A DNA stretch of 64,000 nucleotides from Lachnospiraceae bacterium UBA1729 (GTDB lineage Bacteria; Bacillota; Clostridia; Lachnospirales; Lachnospiraceae), in contig DCIJ01000078.1 of assembly GCA_002315945.1 (NCBI GenBank), forward strand, positions 7,714 to 71,713, written 5' to 3'. Under the pieces are notes generated by a model. The model was not told the DNA's origin. It made no database searches and saw only the letters and a list, made by a program, of their open reading frames with translations. Of the stretch, positions 9,217-17,292 are shown piece after piece; position 1 is the stretch's first letter, and each line of letters opens with the position of its first letter. The translations under genes and the position numbers were made by a program.

Positions 9217-10029
9217 GTGAATGAAATTGTTCTCACCGATCTGGATGGGGTTTTTGTGGAACAGATAGATCTGCTTACCGCCAATGTCCCCTTTTTTCAT
9301 GTGGACAGAATTGCCAAAACCAATGTACTAATCTATGTGTTGTCCGGGTGCATATATGTAACCGAGGAAGGAACTGACTATGCCATTAATCCTGGAGAAA
9401 TGATTTTTTTAAAAAAGGGTACTCATCAATACGGTCACCGTCTTATCAAAGCGGAGACCTCCTGGATATATGTGCACTTTCAAATTAATCAGATGGGAAA
9501 TAGTGAAGCTTTCTCTGATACTTCTATTCAAAAGATTGTATTGCCCAAGAACATCAAGGAACTGGATAAAACAGAGTTTCCTAAGGAGCTTAAGAATATT
9601 CTCAGGATTTCCAGTACCTCTAAGAAAATGAAGAACAGTCGTGTATCAACAGCTTTTCACAGATTTTTATTAAATGTATATGATCAAAATGACACCGCTG
9701 CCAAGGATGGAATCACTGATCGTATTCTTAATTTTTTACAGGAACACATCCATGAAGACCTGTCTGCAGGCGATTTGGAAGATCATCTGCATCTGACATA
9801 TAAATATCTTGTAAGAGTTTTTAAGAAGGATATCGGAATGGGGATAATGAAGTATCATAATATGCAAAGAATATATGCTGCCGCCAGTGAACTTCGTTCA
9901 ACCAGCAAATCTATATCTGAGGTCAGTGGGGAATTCGGCTTTGGCGACCCCCTGTATTTCAGCAAATGCTTCAAAAAACAGATGGCGATGTCCCCCAGAG
10001 AATATAGAAAAATTCAGTCGATATTTTGA
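9217..10029 (+). CDS. AraC-family transcriptional regulator with cupin sensor
   Basis: A 270-residue regulator. The N-terminal half is an AraC-type cupin arm (LSGCIYVTEEG, INPGEMIFLKKGTHQYG). The C-terminal 95 residues form the double HTH, with GEFGFGDPLYFSKCFKKQ and SPREYRK typical of the family. A GTG at 9217, 8 nt after GGAGG, is preferred over a TTG at 9190. It is divergent from the GH127 gene and probably controls it in response to an arabinoside. The TGA stop is formed by the first bases of a 29-bp repeat. Confidence 0.9.
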   Translation: MNEIVLTDLDGVFVEQIDLLTANVPFFHVDRIAKTNVLIYVLSGCIYVTEEGTDYAINPGEMIFLKKGTHQYGHRLIKAETSWIYVHFQINQMGNSEAFSDTSIQKIVLPKNIKELDKTEFPKELKNILRISSTSKKMKNSRVSTAFHRFLLNVYDQNDTAAKDGITDRILNFLQEHIHEDLSAGDLEDHLHLTYKYLVRVFKKDIGMGIMKYHNMQRIYAAASELRSTSKSISEVSGEFGFGDPLYFSKCFKKQMAMSPREYRKIQSIF

Positions 10030-10151
10030 ACCAGGGGGACGGGGTTCTAGGGTCATTTTTGTGAGCTAGGGGGACGGGGTTGGGGGTTCATTTTTTGAAA
10101 AATGAACCCCCAACCCCGTCCCCCTAGCTCACCCTAGCTCACCCTAGCTCA
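10027..10151 (+). repeat. three copies of the 29-bp repeat forming a perfect hairpin
   Basis: Forward copies are at 10027-10055 and 10062-10090, and a reverse copy is at 10103-10131, followed by two tandem CCCTAGCTCA 10-mers. The 10062-10090 and 10103-10131 arms are exact inverted repeats over 29 bp, with a short T/A-rich spacer that also pairs. It separates the convergent AraC and AstE-like genes and could act as a bidirectional terminator. Confidence 0.92.
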
Positions 10152-10158
10152 CTTTTGC

Positions 10159-11088
10159 TTATTCCTCTTCCAGCATTTTTATTACTGCAGTGTTAGCATA
10201 GGTAATCGGTGCATTATGAATAAAGAAAATGGTTCCATTTAACGGAGAATAAAGCGTCTCCAGGATTGTTCCCTCATAGGGATTGATGATATGGGCCAGA
10301 GGTGTTCCGGCTTCAACCTTGTCCCCTGCCTTGACTAACGCATCAAAAAATCCAGATTTTTCCGTTTTCACTGAAATAAATTCTGCGTCATCAATAATTC
10401 TGATCTTTTTAGCTCCAATGGCACTGTATTTTATTACTCCATTGTTGGCCAGGAAATTCATTACCGACAGTACCGCCTGTCCGGCACCGGTATTACTGAT
10501 ACGTTCAGTTGTATTTGTATACAGAGAAAAAGCAATTGTATCCCAAACCTGCCAGTTGTAGTTAAGGGTCGCTGTATCATATGGTCTTACATTTCTCTCA
10601 ACAATGTATTTCAGGCCAAATTTTTTAGCCTCCTCCTGTGTGGAGAACCCTTCCTTCATGTATCTGACATGGGGGACAAAATCACCTGGCATATAAAAGG
10701 AAGTAAACTGGATTCCATATTTGTAATCCTTGATTTCATTAAATACGCCATCCGCAATACGCTGTGTGGTTTCCCCCAGATTGTATCCTGGAAACATTCT
10801 GTTAATATCAGTATTGTCTGTAGACCAGAAACGTTTTTGAATATTAACTGAATATGGATTAATTGATGGAATAATCAGAATTTTATTGCCTTCAATAATT
10901 CTGTTTTCTTCCTCAAGCTGCTTCATTTTTTTTATAAGCTGGGAGCAGCAGTAAATCTGCTGTATCTCATTTCCTCTTGAATTTCCAACAATACAGACAG
11001 TTTTTTCACCCTCGCCAAATTCATATCCGGTCACTCTGAAATCATCCCGGTACATTCCCTTTATCTCAAAGAGGACTCTCTTATTCAT
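10159..11088 (-). CDS. AstE/AspA-fold protein with lost metal ligands
   Basis: A 309-residue member of the succinylglutamate desuccinylase/aspartoacylase (M14-like) superfamily, judged by end-to-end similarity of layout to its upstream neighbour, including DINRMFPG (94-101) and a C-terminal domain with SPLNGTIFF. The catalytic HxDE-type signature is replaced: the aligned segment reads NSRGNE, so the ligand His is Arg38 and only Glu41 remains. The second ligand His aligns with Thr129, and the catalytic Glu is not seen. It overlaps the active-looking paralogue by 8 nt with its own AGGAGG. It is probably a non-catalytic partner, a substrate-binding subunit, or an enzyme of altered chemistry. Confidence 0.72.
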   Translation of the reverse strand: MNKRVLFEIKGMYRDDFRVTGYEFGEGEKTVCIVGNSRGNEIQQIYCCSQLIKKMKQLEEENRIIEGNKILIIPSINPYSVNIQKRFWSTDNTDINRMFPGYNLGETTQRIADGVFNEIKDYKYGIQFTSFYMPGDFVPHVRYMKEGFSTQEEAKKFGLKYIVERNVRPYDTATLNYNWQVWDTIAFSLYTNTTERISNTGAGQAVLSVMNFLANNGVIKYSAIGAKKIRIIDDAEFISVKTEKSGFFDALVKAGDKVEAGTPLAHIINPYEGTILETLYSPLNGTIFFIHNAPITYANTAVIKMLEEE

Positions 11089-12034
11089 ACTTGCAGACCT
11101 CCTCTTTTAATATGCGTCCCATTAATGAGCCTTCATCAACTATAGGAAAATCTCTTATGGTAAATAACATGCCAGCCTGTGGCGCCCTGACTTCATCAAG
11201 TACCGTTCCGCACAGAGGATCAACAATCTTTCCAATCAGTTCGCCCTCCTTGAGTCTGGCTCCATGACTAACCTCTGGGACAAACAGACCACTGGCAGTA
11301 GCATTCAGATAACTTACATCATCACCGTCCTGGGATATCATTGGTTCCCTGACCACCACCGGGTCACCACTCCATATCCCAAGCTCCCTCATCAGGTTAA
11401 ATATGCCCTCCACCATCTGGTTTCCGTATGCTTTGGTAATTCTCATTCCAACACCCATCTCTACCACCAGAACAGGAGTCCCAATACTGTTTAAGCTGTG
11501 GGCAAATGTAGATTCCAAAACCGTGCTGGCACCATGAACCCAAATAAAATCAACATTGGCGCATTTTGCCAGGGGAACAAGAAAATCCTTATGGAGTTCA
11601 TTTATTCTGATTTGAGGTATCTCAGTCAGATAAATATTGCTGGCATGAATATCTACAACACAATCAGAGCCAGCCACATCCTTAACAATTCCAGCAGCCA
11701 GATATTCTGTCATATTTCCTTCAATATCACCAGGGAATAGCCTGTTCATGTCCAGATCAAATGCCGGAATTCCTCTTGTGATGGAATCAATTCCCAATGG
11801 ATTCATAGCTGGATATATATCAACAATTCCTGTAAGCTTATCTTTTTCCATTGCAATACGTCTTTGAAGTTCATAACAGACGTACTGTCCCTCCAGCTCA
11901 TCACCATGTATTCCTGTAACTATACTGATTCGTTTCAAATGAGCTTCTTTTTTTCCATCAGGAATAATTCGGTTCTTTTTTATCATAAGTTTCTCATCAA
12001 TAGGCAATCCTACCGATGCAACAACTTCAACCAT
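11081..12034 (-). CDS. succinylglutamate desuccinylase/aspartoacylase-family metallohydrolase
   Basis: A 317-residue zinc carboxypeptidase-like amidohydrolase. Metal ligands His43 and Glu46 are in GIHGDE, the third ligand is His130 in VVDIHAS, the substrate-binding DMNRLFPG is at 95-102, and the probable general base is Glu192 in VVEMG. The C-terminal domain is a beta-rich biotinyl-like module. Family members cleave N-acyl amino acids or small amides. Position behind the ATP-grasp, alpha-E and transglutaminase genes suggests it processes the amide or peptide product of that system (inference). The start has GGGAGAA upstream. Confidence 0.85.
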   Translation of the reverse strand: MVEVVASVGLPIDEKLMIKKNRIIPDGKKEAHLKRISIVTGIHGDELEGQYVCYELQRRIAMEKDKLTGIVDIYPAMNPLGIDSITRGIPAFDLDMNRLFPGDIEGNMTEYLAAGIVKDVAGSDCVVDIHASNIYLTEIPQIRINELHKDFLVPLAKCANVDFIWVHGASTVLESTFAHSLNSIGTPVLVVEMGVGMRITKAYGNQMVEGIFNLMRELGIWSGDPVVVREPMISQDGDDVSYLNATASGLFVPEVSHGARLKEGELIGKIVDPLCGTVLDEVRAPQAGMLFTIRDFPIVDEGSLMGRILKEEVCKYE

Positions 12035-12047
12035 GCTGTTCTCCCAA

Positions 12048-12075
12048 AATGAGCCTGGTCATACGCAGGCTCATT
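12048..12075 (-). promoter_or_regulatory. intercistronic hairpin
   Basis: Perfect 10-bp arms AATGAGCCTG and CAGGCTCATT with an 8-nt loop, placed between the transglutaminase stop and the AstE-like start. On the minus strand it is followed by only TTTT, so it is either a weak terminator/attenuator or an mRNA-processing element inside the operon. Confidence 0.55.
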
Positions 12076-12095
12076 AATTTTTCATTATTTTAATT

Positions 12096-12890
12096 TTAAT
12101 AGTATTTTTCTACAGACACCTGCACTGCCTGTGTCTGAATTCCGCCGCCCCACATGACGCCTCTGTTAATTGCGCAGTCAACAGCATCCCTGCCGACTCC
12201 CAGCTTGATATATTCATCTGTGATTTCACAGTTATGTGTGGGATCAAATGCGATAAAAATGTCATTGCAGGCAGCCTCTACCCAGGAGTGACTTTTGCCC
12301 TCACCCACAATCAGTCCACAGGTATACCTTGCCGGTATCCCAAATATTCGTAGCAGACAGATAAAAATGTGGGAAAAATCCTGGCAGACACCTTTTCCTT
12401 CGGAAAAACTCTCTTCAGAAGTGGTCTCAACCTGTGTGCTTCCCTGCTCATAGATCATTTTTTCATGAAGCCTGTCCATGATACAGATACATTTTTCTCT
12501 GGTGCTGGCGCATCTGTCAATTTCAGCTCTTATTTCATTAGAAAAGCTGATAATATTATCTCCCGGGATACATTTTCCATGGGGATATTTGTACATTCCC
12601 AAGGTGCTATTTTGTACTCCTCCAATGGTACACAGAGGACGCGTTTCCACCAGACCTTTGATTGTAAACAGATATTCAGAATGAGGTTCAATAATACGGC
12701 CAATAATCTGCTTATTTCCGAATGAATCCATCCCCTCTGAATAGGTTGCCTGGGGAGACATGTTAATGTCATAGGAAATACTAATCTGTCTGAAATCATT
12801 AGCTGGAATCGGCTTCAGAGTAAAGTAACAGGTATCCACTTTTTCCGAATAGCTGATTTTCATCTTATATTGATAGTTTAAAAAAGCCAT
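12096..12890 (-). CDS. transglutaminase-like cysteine protease
   Basis: A 264-residue protein with an N-terminal beta domain (YKMKISYSEKV) and a papain-like transglutaminase core. The triad is Cys169 (GKGVCQDFSH), His201 (SHSWVEA) and Asp216 (AFDPTHN). This is the COG1305 type found beside COG2307/COG2308 proteins, where the family is proposed to hydrolyse or transfer peptide bonds made by the ATP-grasp enzyme. It is co-directional, 17 nt after the alpha-E gene. It lacks a signal peptide, so the reaction is intracellular. Its ribosome site is weak. Confidence 0.87.
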   Translation of the reverse strand: MAFLNYQYKMKISYSEKVDTCYFTLKPIPANDFRQISISYDINMSPQATYSEGMDSFGNKQIIGRIIEPHSEYLFTIKGLVETRPLCTIGGVQNSTLGMYKYPHGKCIPGDNIISFSNEIRAEIDRCASTREKCICIMDRLHEKMIYEQGSTQVETTSEESFSEGKGVCQDFSHIFICLLRIFGIPARYTCGLIVGEGKSHSWVEAACNDIFIAFDPTHNCEITDEYIKLGVGRDAVDCAINRGVMWGGGIQTQAVQVSVEKYY

Positions 12891-12907
12891 ATTTTTCTAT
12901 ATTATCT

Positions 12908-13573
12908 CTAAGCGATAATTGCCTCCACACTATATATTACCTTTGAGTAATCAATATCAGCCTCATTTATCAGAGTGCTTACCCTGCTTAAGGCTGCCTC
13001 ATTGTATTTAATTCCGCTTCGTAATACTCTGGGGATCATTCGTTTTACTTCCCGCTCAATATCCTTGCGATCAATTTTCAGTCTGGCATATAAATCGATT
13101 CGTTCAATACGCTTTCCGGCTTTTATAATATTTCTAATCTGCTCAGCATCTATCTGATCGTCAACACTGCCCCAGAATGACAGAATATCATCTGTAATCT
13201 GCTGCAGTTCAATAAGGGGCGAATCACTTCTGGCAGCATTGTTCATTGCATAAATAGCCATCTGAATATATGAAAGGGCATCTGACCCTATTGTTTCCCT
13301 CAGCACAATAGCATTGTCATAGGCTCTGTTCAGGTTGCTGATGATGGAATCCATTATTGTTTCATCAAAAGGATATCTATTAAGAAAATCCTCCTGGGAT
13401 TTGTATATGTCAGGAATATCCAGTGATTTACAGTAATTTGTATAAATATCACTGCTGTCATCAATCATGATGTCATAGCTTTTTGCAAATAGTTTTAAGG
13501 TTGAATACACACGTTCCGTATACCGGCCAAGCCAATAGAGGTGATCAACCTGTTCTACTGAGATAATACCCAT
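12908..13573 (-). CDS. alpha-E domain protein (COG2307)
   Basis: A 221-residue all-helical protein with the family signature LYWLGRYTER at 12-21, which is diagnostic of alpha-E proteins. Members occur fused to, or next to, circularly permuted ATP-grasp ligases and transglutaminases. Their biochemical role is not established. Here the gene overlaps the ATP-grasp gene by 19 nt, so expression is tightly coupled. At 221 residues it is shorter than typical family members of about 300, with a compact C-terminus. Confidence 0.85.
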   Translation of the reverse strand: MGIISVEQVDHLYWLGRYTERVYSTLKLFAKSYDIMIDDSSDIYTNYCKSLDIPDIYKSQEDFLNRYPFDETIMDSIISNLNRAYDNAIVLRETIGSDALSYIQMAIYAMNNAARSDSPLIELQQITDDILSFWGSVDDQIDAEQIRNIIKAGKRIERIDLYARLKIDRKDIEREVKRMIPRVLRSGIKYNEAALSRVSTLINEADIDYSKVIYSVEAIIA

Positions 13574-14880
13574 GTGTCTTTAAATCCTCCTCCCTGTGAT
13601 GAATTAACAATATATGAATCCGGATTTCTGGAAAATCTTGTGAGTCCGCTTGCCCACACAAGCGGCTCCTCTGCCATAAGAACAAAGGCTCGCAAATCTG
13701 CTTTTCTTGGAACGACTTCACCCTCATCCACAATGTCCAAATCCTGAAAATCAATAACTTCCTGGGCAATGAACCTCCTTGGTTCTGCTTTCAGTAGTTC
13801 AATAAAGTCCTCCTTCTGCTTGGCTGTCATGGTATTGCCAAAGACAACTCCATATCCTCCCGCTTCTGCCACATCTTTTAAAACCAGATCATCAAAGTGC
13901 TTCAGCACATAATCCATGTCTTCCTCATAAAAAGGAAGATACGTGGGAGCATTTTTCAAAACAGGTTCCTCTTTCAGATAGTATTTAATCATTTTGGGAA
14001 CGAAGTAATATATGCCTTTATCATCTGCAACTCCATTGCCTGGTGCATTAATTAAAGCCACATTACCTTTTCTAAATACATCATAGATATGCGGAATTCC
14101 GATGAGAGATTCCGGATTGAAATTCATTGGATCCAGGTATTCATCAGAGATACGTCTGTAAACCACTCCTACCCTTTCTTTGACACCACTGGCACTTACA
14201 TAGTACAAAATGTCATTTTCCACAAAGAGTTCTGACCCGGTTACAAGATGGGCCCTGGTCTGTTCGGCCAGGTAGGAATGTTCAAAATATGCCGCATTAT
14301 ATCTGCCCGGAGTCAGAATAACCGTATGGCCTCCTGGGTTTACATAATCCATTGTTTTTCTTAATAATTCAGCATAGTTCCTGTTATCAGCAAGTTTTAC
14401 ATTATGAAAGGTTTCCGGGGAGCTCTTTCTGCAAAGATCCCTTGCTATCATGGGATAGGATGCTCCCGAAGGAACACGCAGATTATCCTCTAAAATGTAC
14501 CACTCATTATCTTTTCCCTTTACCAGGTCTATTCCCGAAATATGGGAATATATCCCCTTGGGAGGCATGACCCCTTCACACTCAGCCATATAGCCTGATG
14601 ATGCAAAAATAAAGTCTTCAGGTACGACACCATCCTTCACAATTTTTTTATCAGAATAGATATCTTTTAGAAAAAGATTAAGCGCTTTAACCCTTTGCTT
14701 AAGGCCTCTTTCCAGCATTTCAAATTCATCATGTTCAATGATTCTGGGAATTGCGTCGAATGGAAATAGCTGCTCTTTAAAAGTATTGTTTTTATAAATT
14801 CCAAACTTTACTCCATAACGGGCTAACAAACTATTAATCTTCTGGGTATGCACTACCAGTGCCTGCTCGTGTTTCTTCAT
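13555..14880 (-). CDS. circularly permuted ATP-grasp ligase (COG2308)
   Basis: A 441-residue ATP-grasp amidoligase of the permuted type. Characteristic segments are SGYMAECEGV, the ATP/metal-binding WYILEDNLRVPSGASY, GVVYRRISDEYLDP, NAPGNGVADDKGIYYFVP, and the glycine-rich VLKDVAEAGGYGVVFG with the final ADLRAF. ATP-grasp ligases join a carboxylate to an amine through an acyl phosphate, so this should make an amide or peptide bond; the substrate is unknown. It heads the five-gene operon to 10159 and has a promoter plus hairpin leader immediately upstream. Confidence 0.88.
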   Translation of the reverse strand: MKKHEQALVVHTQKINSLLARYGVKFGIYKNNTFKEQLFPFDAIPRIIEHDEFEMLERGLKQRVKALNLFLKDIYSDKKIVKDGVVPEDFIFASSGYMAECEGVMPPKGIYSHISGIDLVKGKDNEWYILEDNLRVPSGASYPMIARDLCRKSSPETFHNVKLADNRNYAELLRKTMDYVNPGGHTVILTPGRYNAAYFEHSYLAEQTRAHLVTGSELFVENDILYYVSASGVKERVGVVYRRISDEYLDPMNFNPESLIGIPHIYDVFRKGNVALINAPGNGVADDKGIYYFVPKMIKYYLKEEPVLKNAPTYLPFYEEDMDYVLKHFDDLVLKDVAEAGGYGVVFGNTMTAKQKEDFIELLKAEPRRFIAQEVIDFQDLDIVDEGEVVPRKADLRAFVLMAEEPLVWASGLTRFSRNPDSYIVNSSQGGGFKDTWVLSQ

Positions 14881-14917
14881 TTTGTTGGTCCTCCAGCTTG
14901 GCGCATAGCCATATGGT

Positions 14918-15006
14918 AAAAAAAAGGGCGCTCATGTATTTCTACATAAGCGCCCTTGCTCTCATAATTTAAAAGTAAAATTACCATATGTGCATAATAT
15001 TGTCAA
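14918..15006 (-). promoter_or_regulatory. promoter and attenuator-like leader of the ATP-grasp operon
   Basis: Minus strand: -35 TTGACA (15001-15006), a 17-nt spacer and -10 TAATTT (14978-14983). About 13 nt after the expected start the leader reads GCAAGGGCGCTTATGTA, forms a 14-bp GAAA-loop hairpin (14925-14956, one wobble) and is followed by eight T (14918-14925). That is a textbook terminator 38-44 nt before the ATG. The 5' arm matches the carA, glnN and amtB leaders. The rest of 15007-15210 has no gene I can support. Confidence 0.8.
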
Positions 15007-15210
15007 TATCTGTTAAATCTCCGGGCCTGTTATCCACTAGGCCTCCAGCTCTGCCATCCTGGAGAAAAACAGCTTCAGTCTTTTACTCAGCATACTTGCC
15101 AATGCACATAATTACAAAAAACCACTGCAGCGTAAAATGCATGGTATACAGGGGAAGAGGAATATCAAATTTTAAAACAAGGATACTTTTTGTTACTAAT
15201 ATGGCTAATC

Positions 15211-15723
15211 CTATGGAAGCAACGAATTTTCAAAGCAGCAATTCAGGTAAATTATATGAGATACAGCTATTACAACACTTCTTAACACTTTTTTTTCATA
15301 AGGCATATCCCCTGAGACTGTCTCTTTATCATCCAGTTTTTCAAAGGTCATTCTTATTCTGTACTCCAATTCATGGCAAAAATAATTATAGGCAATCTCT
15401 AATGAATAAGTTGACTTCTGCAAATCAAATAATTTTGCTATATTTTCCATGCTCAGCACCTGCTTAGCCACAACAATAAAAATAAGATAAGCAATCTGTT
15501 CTGCGTGGTACTGCTTATTAACAGGTCTGTCAATATACCCCTTTTTTACATAATTACTCAGCATGGATGGAGTTATTGACAGGTTAAAGGGTCCAAGCAC
15601 TTCATTAATGTACTTAACAACCTGCTCCAGGTATAGTCCCACATTAGGTATCACCTTATACCGAGGCATTTTATGATGTGAAACATATTCAATTAGCCCG
15701 CTCGCGCTGTTTGTATTATCCAT
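15211..15723 (-). CDS. DUF1836 domain protein
   Basis: A 170-residue protein of the DUF1836 family. It starts with a MerR-like winged-HTH segment (MPRYKVIPNVGLYLEQVVKYIN, TPSMLSNYVKKGYI) and ends in a helical region. The family is common in Firmicutes and is usually found beside degV, as here (divergent). The function is unknown, but the HTH suggests a regulator. An internal ATG at 15723 is chosen over an in-frame ATG at 15762 that lacks a ribosome site. Confidence 0.8.
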   Translation of the reverse strand: MDNTNSASGLIEYVSHHKMPRYKVIPNVGLYLEQVVKYINEVLGPFNLSITPSMLSNYVKKGYIDRPVNKQYHAEQIAYLIFIVVAKQVLSMENIAKLFDLQKSTYSLEIAYNYFCHELEYRIRMTFEKLDDKETVSGDMPYEKKVLRSVVIAVSHIIYLNCCFENSLLP

Positions 15724-15810
15724 ATTTTCTATCCGTCCCCCTGATTTTTCAGATACTACCATATAATTATAAATTTTAAATAAAAAAACTTCAATATCCG
15801 AAAAGCGGAC

Positions 15811-15838
15811 TTGACACAGGTGTTTCGCGTTCTATAAT
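15811..15838 (+). promoter_or_regulatory. sigma-A promoter of degV
   Basis: Consensus TTGACA (15811-15816), 16-nt spacer, TATAAT (15833-15838). It implies a leader of about 130 nt before the degV GTG start. Confidence 0.85.
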
Positions 15839-15893
15839 AGCCTTTGTAGAGTTTTTGAAAAACCGTAGATGTAGTATTGTATATCTCACCGCT

Positions 15894-15935
15894 GTTATTA
15901 GGGCATTTGGGGGTGTTATTAGGGCATTTTGGGGT
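15894..15935 (+). repeat. tandem 21-bp repeat in the degV leader
   Basis: Two adjacent units (15894-15914, 15915-15935) share GTTATTAGGGCATTT and differ at one base. They lie in the untranslated leader between the promoter and the ribosome site. Confidence 0.85.
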
Positions 15936-15974
15936 GTTGTTTGAATTATTACAGTTATTAACAGGAGGGTTATT

Positions 15975-16808
15975 GTGAATTACAAAATAGTATCAGATTC
16001 ATCAGCAAATCTTTTTAAACTGAAGGAGCTTGATTTCCAGTCAGTTCCTCTTCATATCATAGTGGCGGACAAAGATTTCGAGGATAGTGAGACATTGGAT
16101 CTCAATGAAATGCAAAATAGTCTGTCTTCCCATAACGGAAAATCATCCACCTCCTGCCCCAGTTCGCAGGAGTGGATGGATGCTTTTGGCAACGCTGATG
16201 TGATCTTCTGTGTTACCCTCACAAGTGGCCTGTCCGGTGCATACAACTCTGCCAAAATTGCGGCATCCATGTATGAGTCAGATTATCCTGGACGCAAGGT
16301 TTATGTTATAGACTCTTTATCTACCGGACCTGAAATGGTTCTGTTAATTCACAAAATCGCAGAACTCATCCAGTCTGGCACCGAGAGTGATGTAATTTTT
16401 AACAAAGTCTGTGAATATAAAAAAAGAACCCACCTGTATTTTGAACTTTCTTCTCTGGATAACTTTGTAAAAAACGGAAGAATCAATTCTGTAGTTGCAA
16501 AAAGTATTGGAATGCTTGGAATAAAAATAATTGGGACAGCCAGCGATGAGGGAACCCTCAAGCCTGTCGACAAGTGCCGTGGAAGCAGGCGTGGCTACTG
16601 CTGCCTTATTTCTCATATGAAAAAATGTGGATACTCTGATGGCCAGGTTATTATTTCTCATACAAATAACCCCTCCGGTGCAGAAGAAATGAATGAACTT
16701 ATTCAATCCAATTTTAATTATCACGATGCAGTGATTATGGAAAATCGTGGACTGTGCAGTTACTATGCAGAGCCTGGTTCTGTGCTAATTGGCTTCGAAG
16801 TGAGCTAG
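15975..16808 (+). CDS. DegV family fatty acid-binding protein
   Basis: A 277-residue EDD-fold protein of the DegV/FakB family. It has N-terminal KIVSDSSANL, the lipid-headgroup segment TLTSGLSGAYNSA near residue 80 and VIDSLSTGPE. FakB proteins present a fatty acid to the kinase FakA for phospholipid synthesis. No fakA is in the window. A GTG start follows AGGAGGG. The TAG stop lies in the partial repeat TGAGCTAG at 16801-16808, so the last residues may be repeat-derived. Confidence 0.9.
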   Translation: MNYKIVSDSSANLFKLKELDFQSVPLHIIVADKDFEDSETLDLNEMQNSLSSHNGKSSTSCPSSQEWMDAFGNADVIFCVTLTSGLSGAYNSAKIAASMYESDYPGRKVYVIDSLSTGPEMVLLIHKIAELIQSGTESDVIFNKVCEYKKRTHLYFELSSLDNFVKNGRINSVVAKSIGMLGIKIIGTASDEGTLKPVDKCRGSRRGYCCLISHMKKCGYSDGQVIISHTNNPSGAEEMNELIQSNFNYHDAVIMENRGLCSYYAEPGSVLIGFEVS

Positions 16809-16882
16809 GGGTGAGCTAGGGGGACGAGGTTGGGGGTTCATTTTTGCAAAAAATGAACCCCCAACCCCGTCCCCCTAGCTCA
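16801..16882 (+). repeat. inverted pair of the 29-bp repeat between convergent genes
   Basis: A partial 10-mer (16801-16810), a forward copy (16812-16840) and a reverse copy (16854-16882). The arms pair over 29 bp with one mismatch across the loop. The element lies exactly between degV and the convergent DUF2178-like gene. Confidence 0.92.
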
Positions 16883-16887
16883 TTTTA

Positions 16888-17292
16888 TTACTGTCCACGA
16901 TGATTCAGGTACAAATATGACCCCCAGAAGAGAACCAGCATGAGGCAAATTGAATAACTGCAAACCAGCATGAGGTCTCTTTTTCCTACAACCATACATA
17001 TAATAGTGGCTATTCCAAGGATAATAACCATCATATATCCTGCCCATGACCAGGCCTGCATTCTCAGATATCTGTTTCTCTCATCATTAATTTCAATATC
17101 TACCTTCTCCTTATACTCGCTATTATTAATATATTTCACATTCCTGGCCAACTGGATTACTCCAACAGTCAGCAATCCGCCTGCGAAACCAGTATACGTA
17201 TCGTCTATAATTCCAAAAGCCTTGCATGCTATCAGCGCTATACCAATAACAATATAAAATATGTTAAACATTACATTTCTCTTACCGTTCAT
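16888..17292 (-). CDS. DUF2178-like membrane protein
   Basis: A 134-residue protein with four hydrophobic segments, in two pairs around the charged NDERNRYLRMQA motif that is typical of small membrane proteins paired with XRE regulators. The function is unknown. The ATG at 17292 lies inside the end of the XRE gene (11-nt overlap) with GGAGG upstream, so the two are translationally coupled. Confidence 0.72.
   Translation of the reverse strand: MNGKRNVMFNIFYIVIGIALIACKAFGIIDDTYTGFAGGLLTVGVIQLARNVKYINNSEYKEKVDIEINDERNRYLRMQAWSWAGYMMVIILGIATIICMVVGKRDLMLVCSYSICLMLVLFWGSYLYLNHRGQ

Noticed and set aside
14988..15467. 159-codon plus-strand ORF
   Set aside because: It runs antisense to the DUF1836 gene and its upstream leader, has no ribosome site and a composition unlike a protein; treated as a shadow.
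15723..15745. Another copy of the 29-bp repeat before the DUF1836 start
   Set aside because: Only AGGGGGACGG matches. The borders and the GGTT half are missing, and the G-rich stretch may simply serve as the ribosome site.
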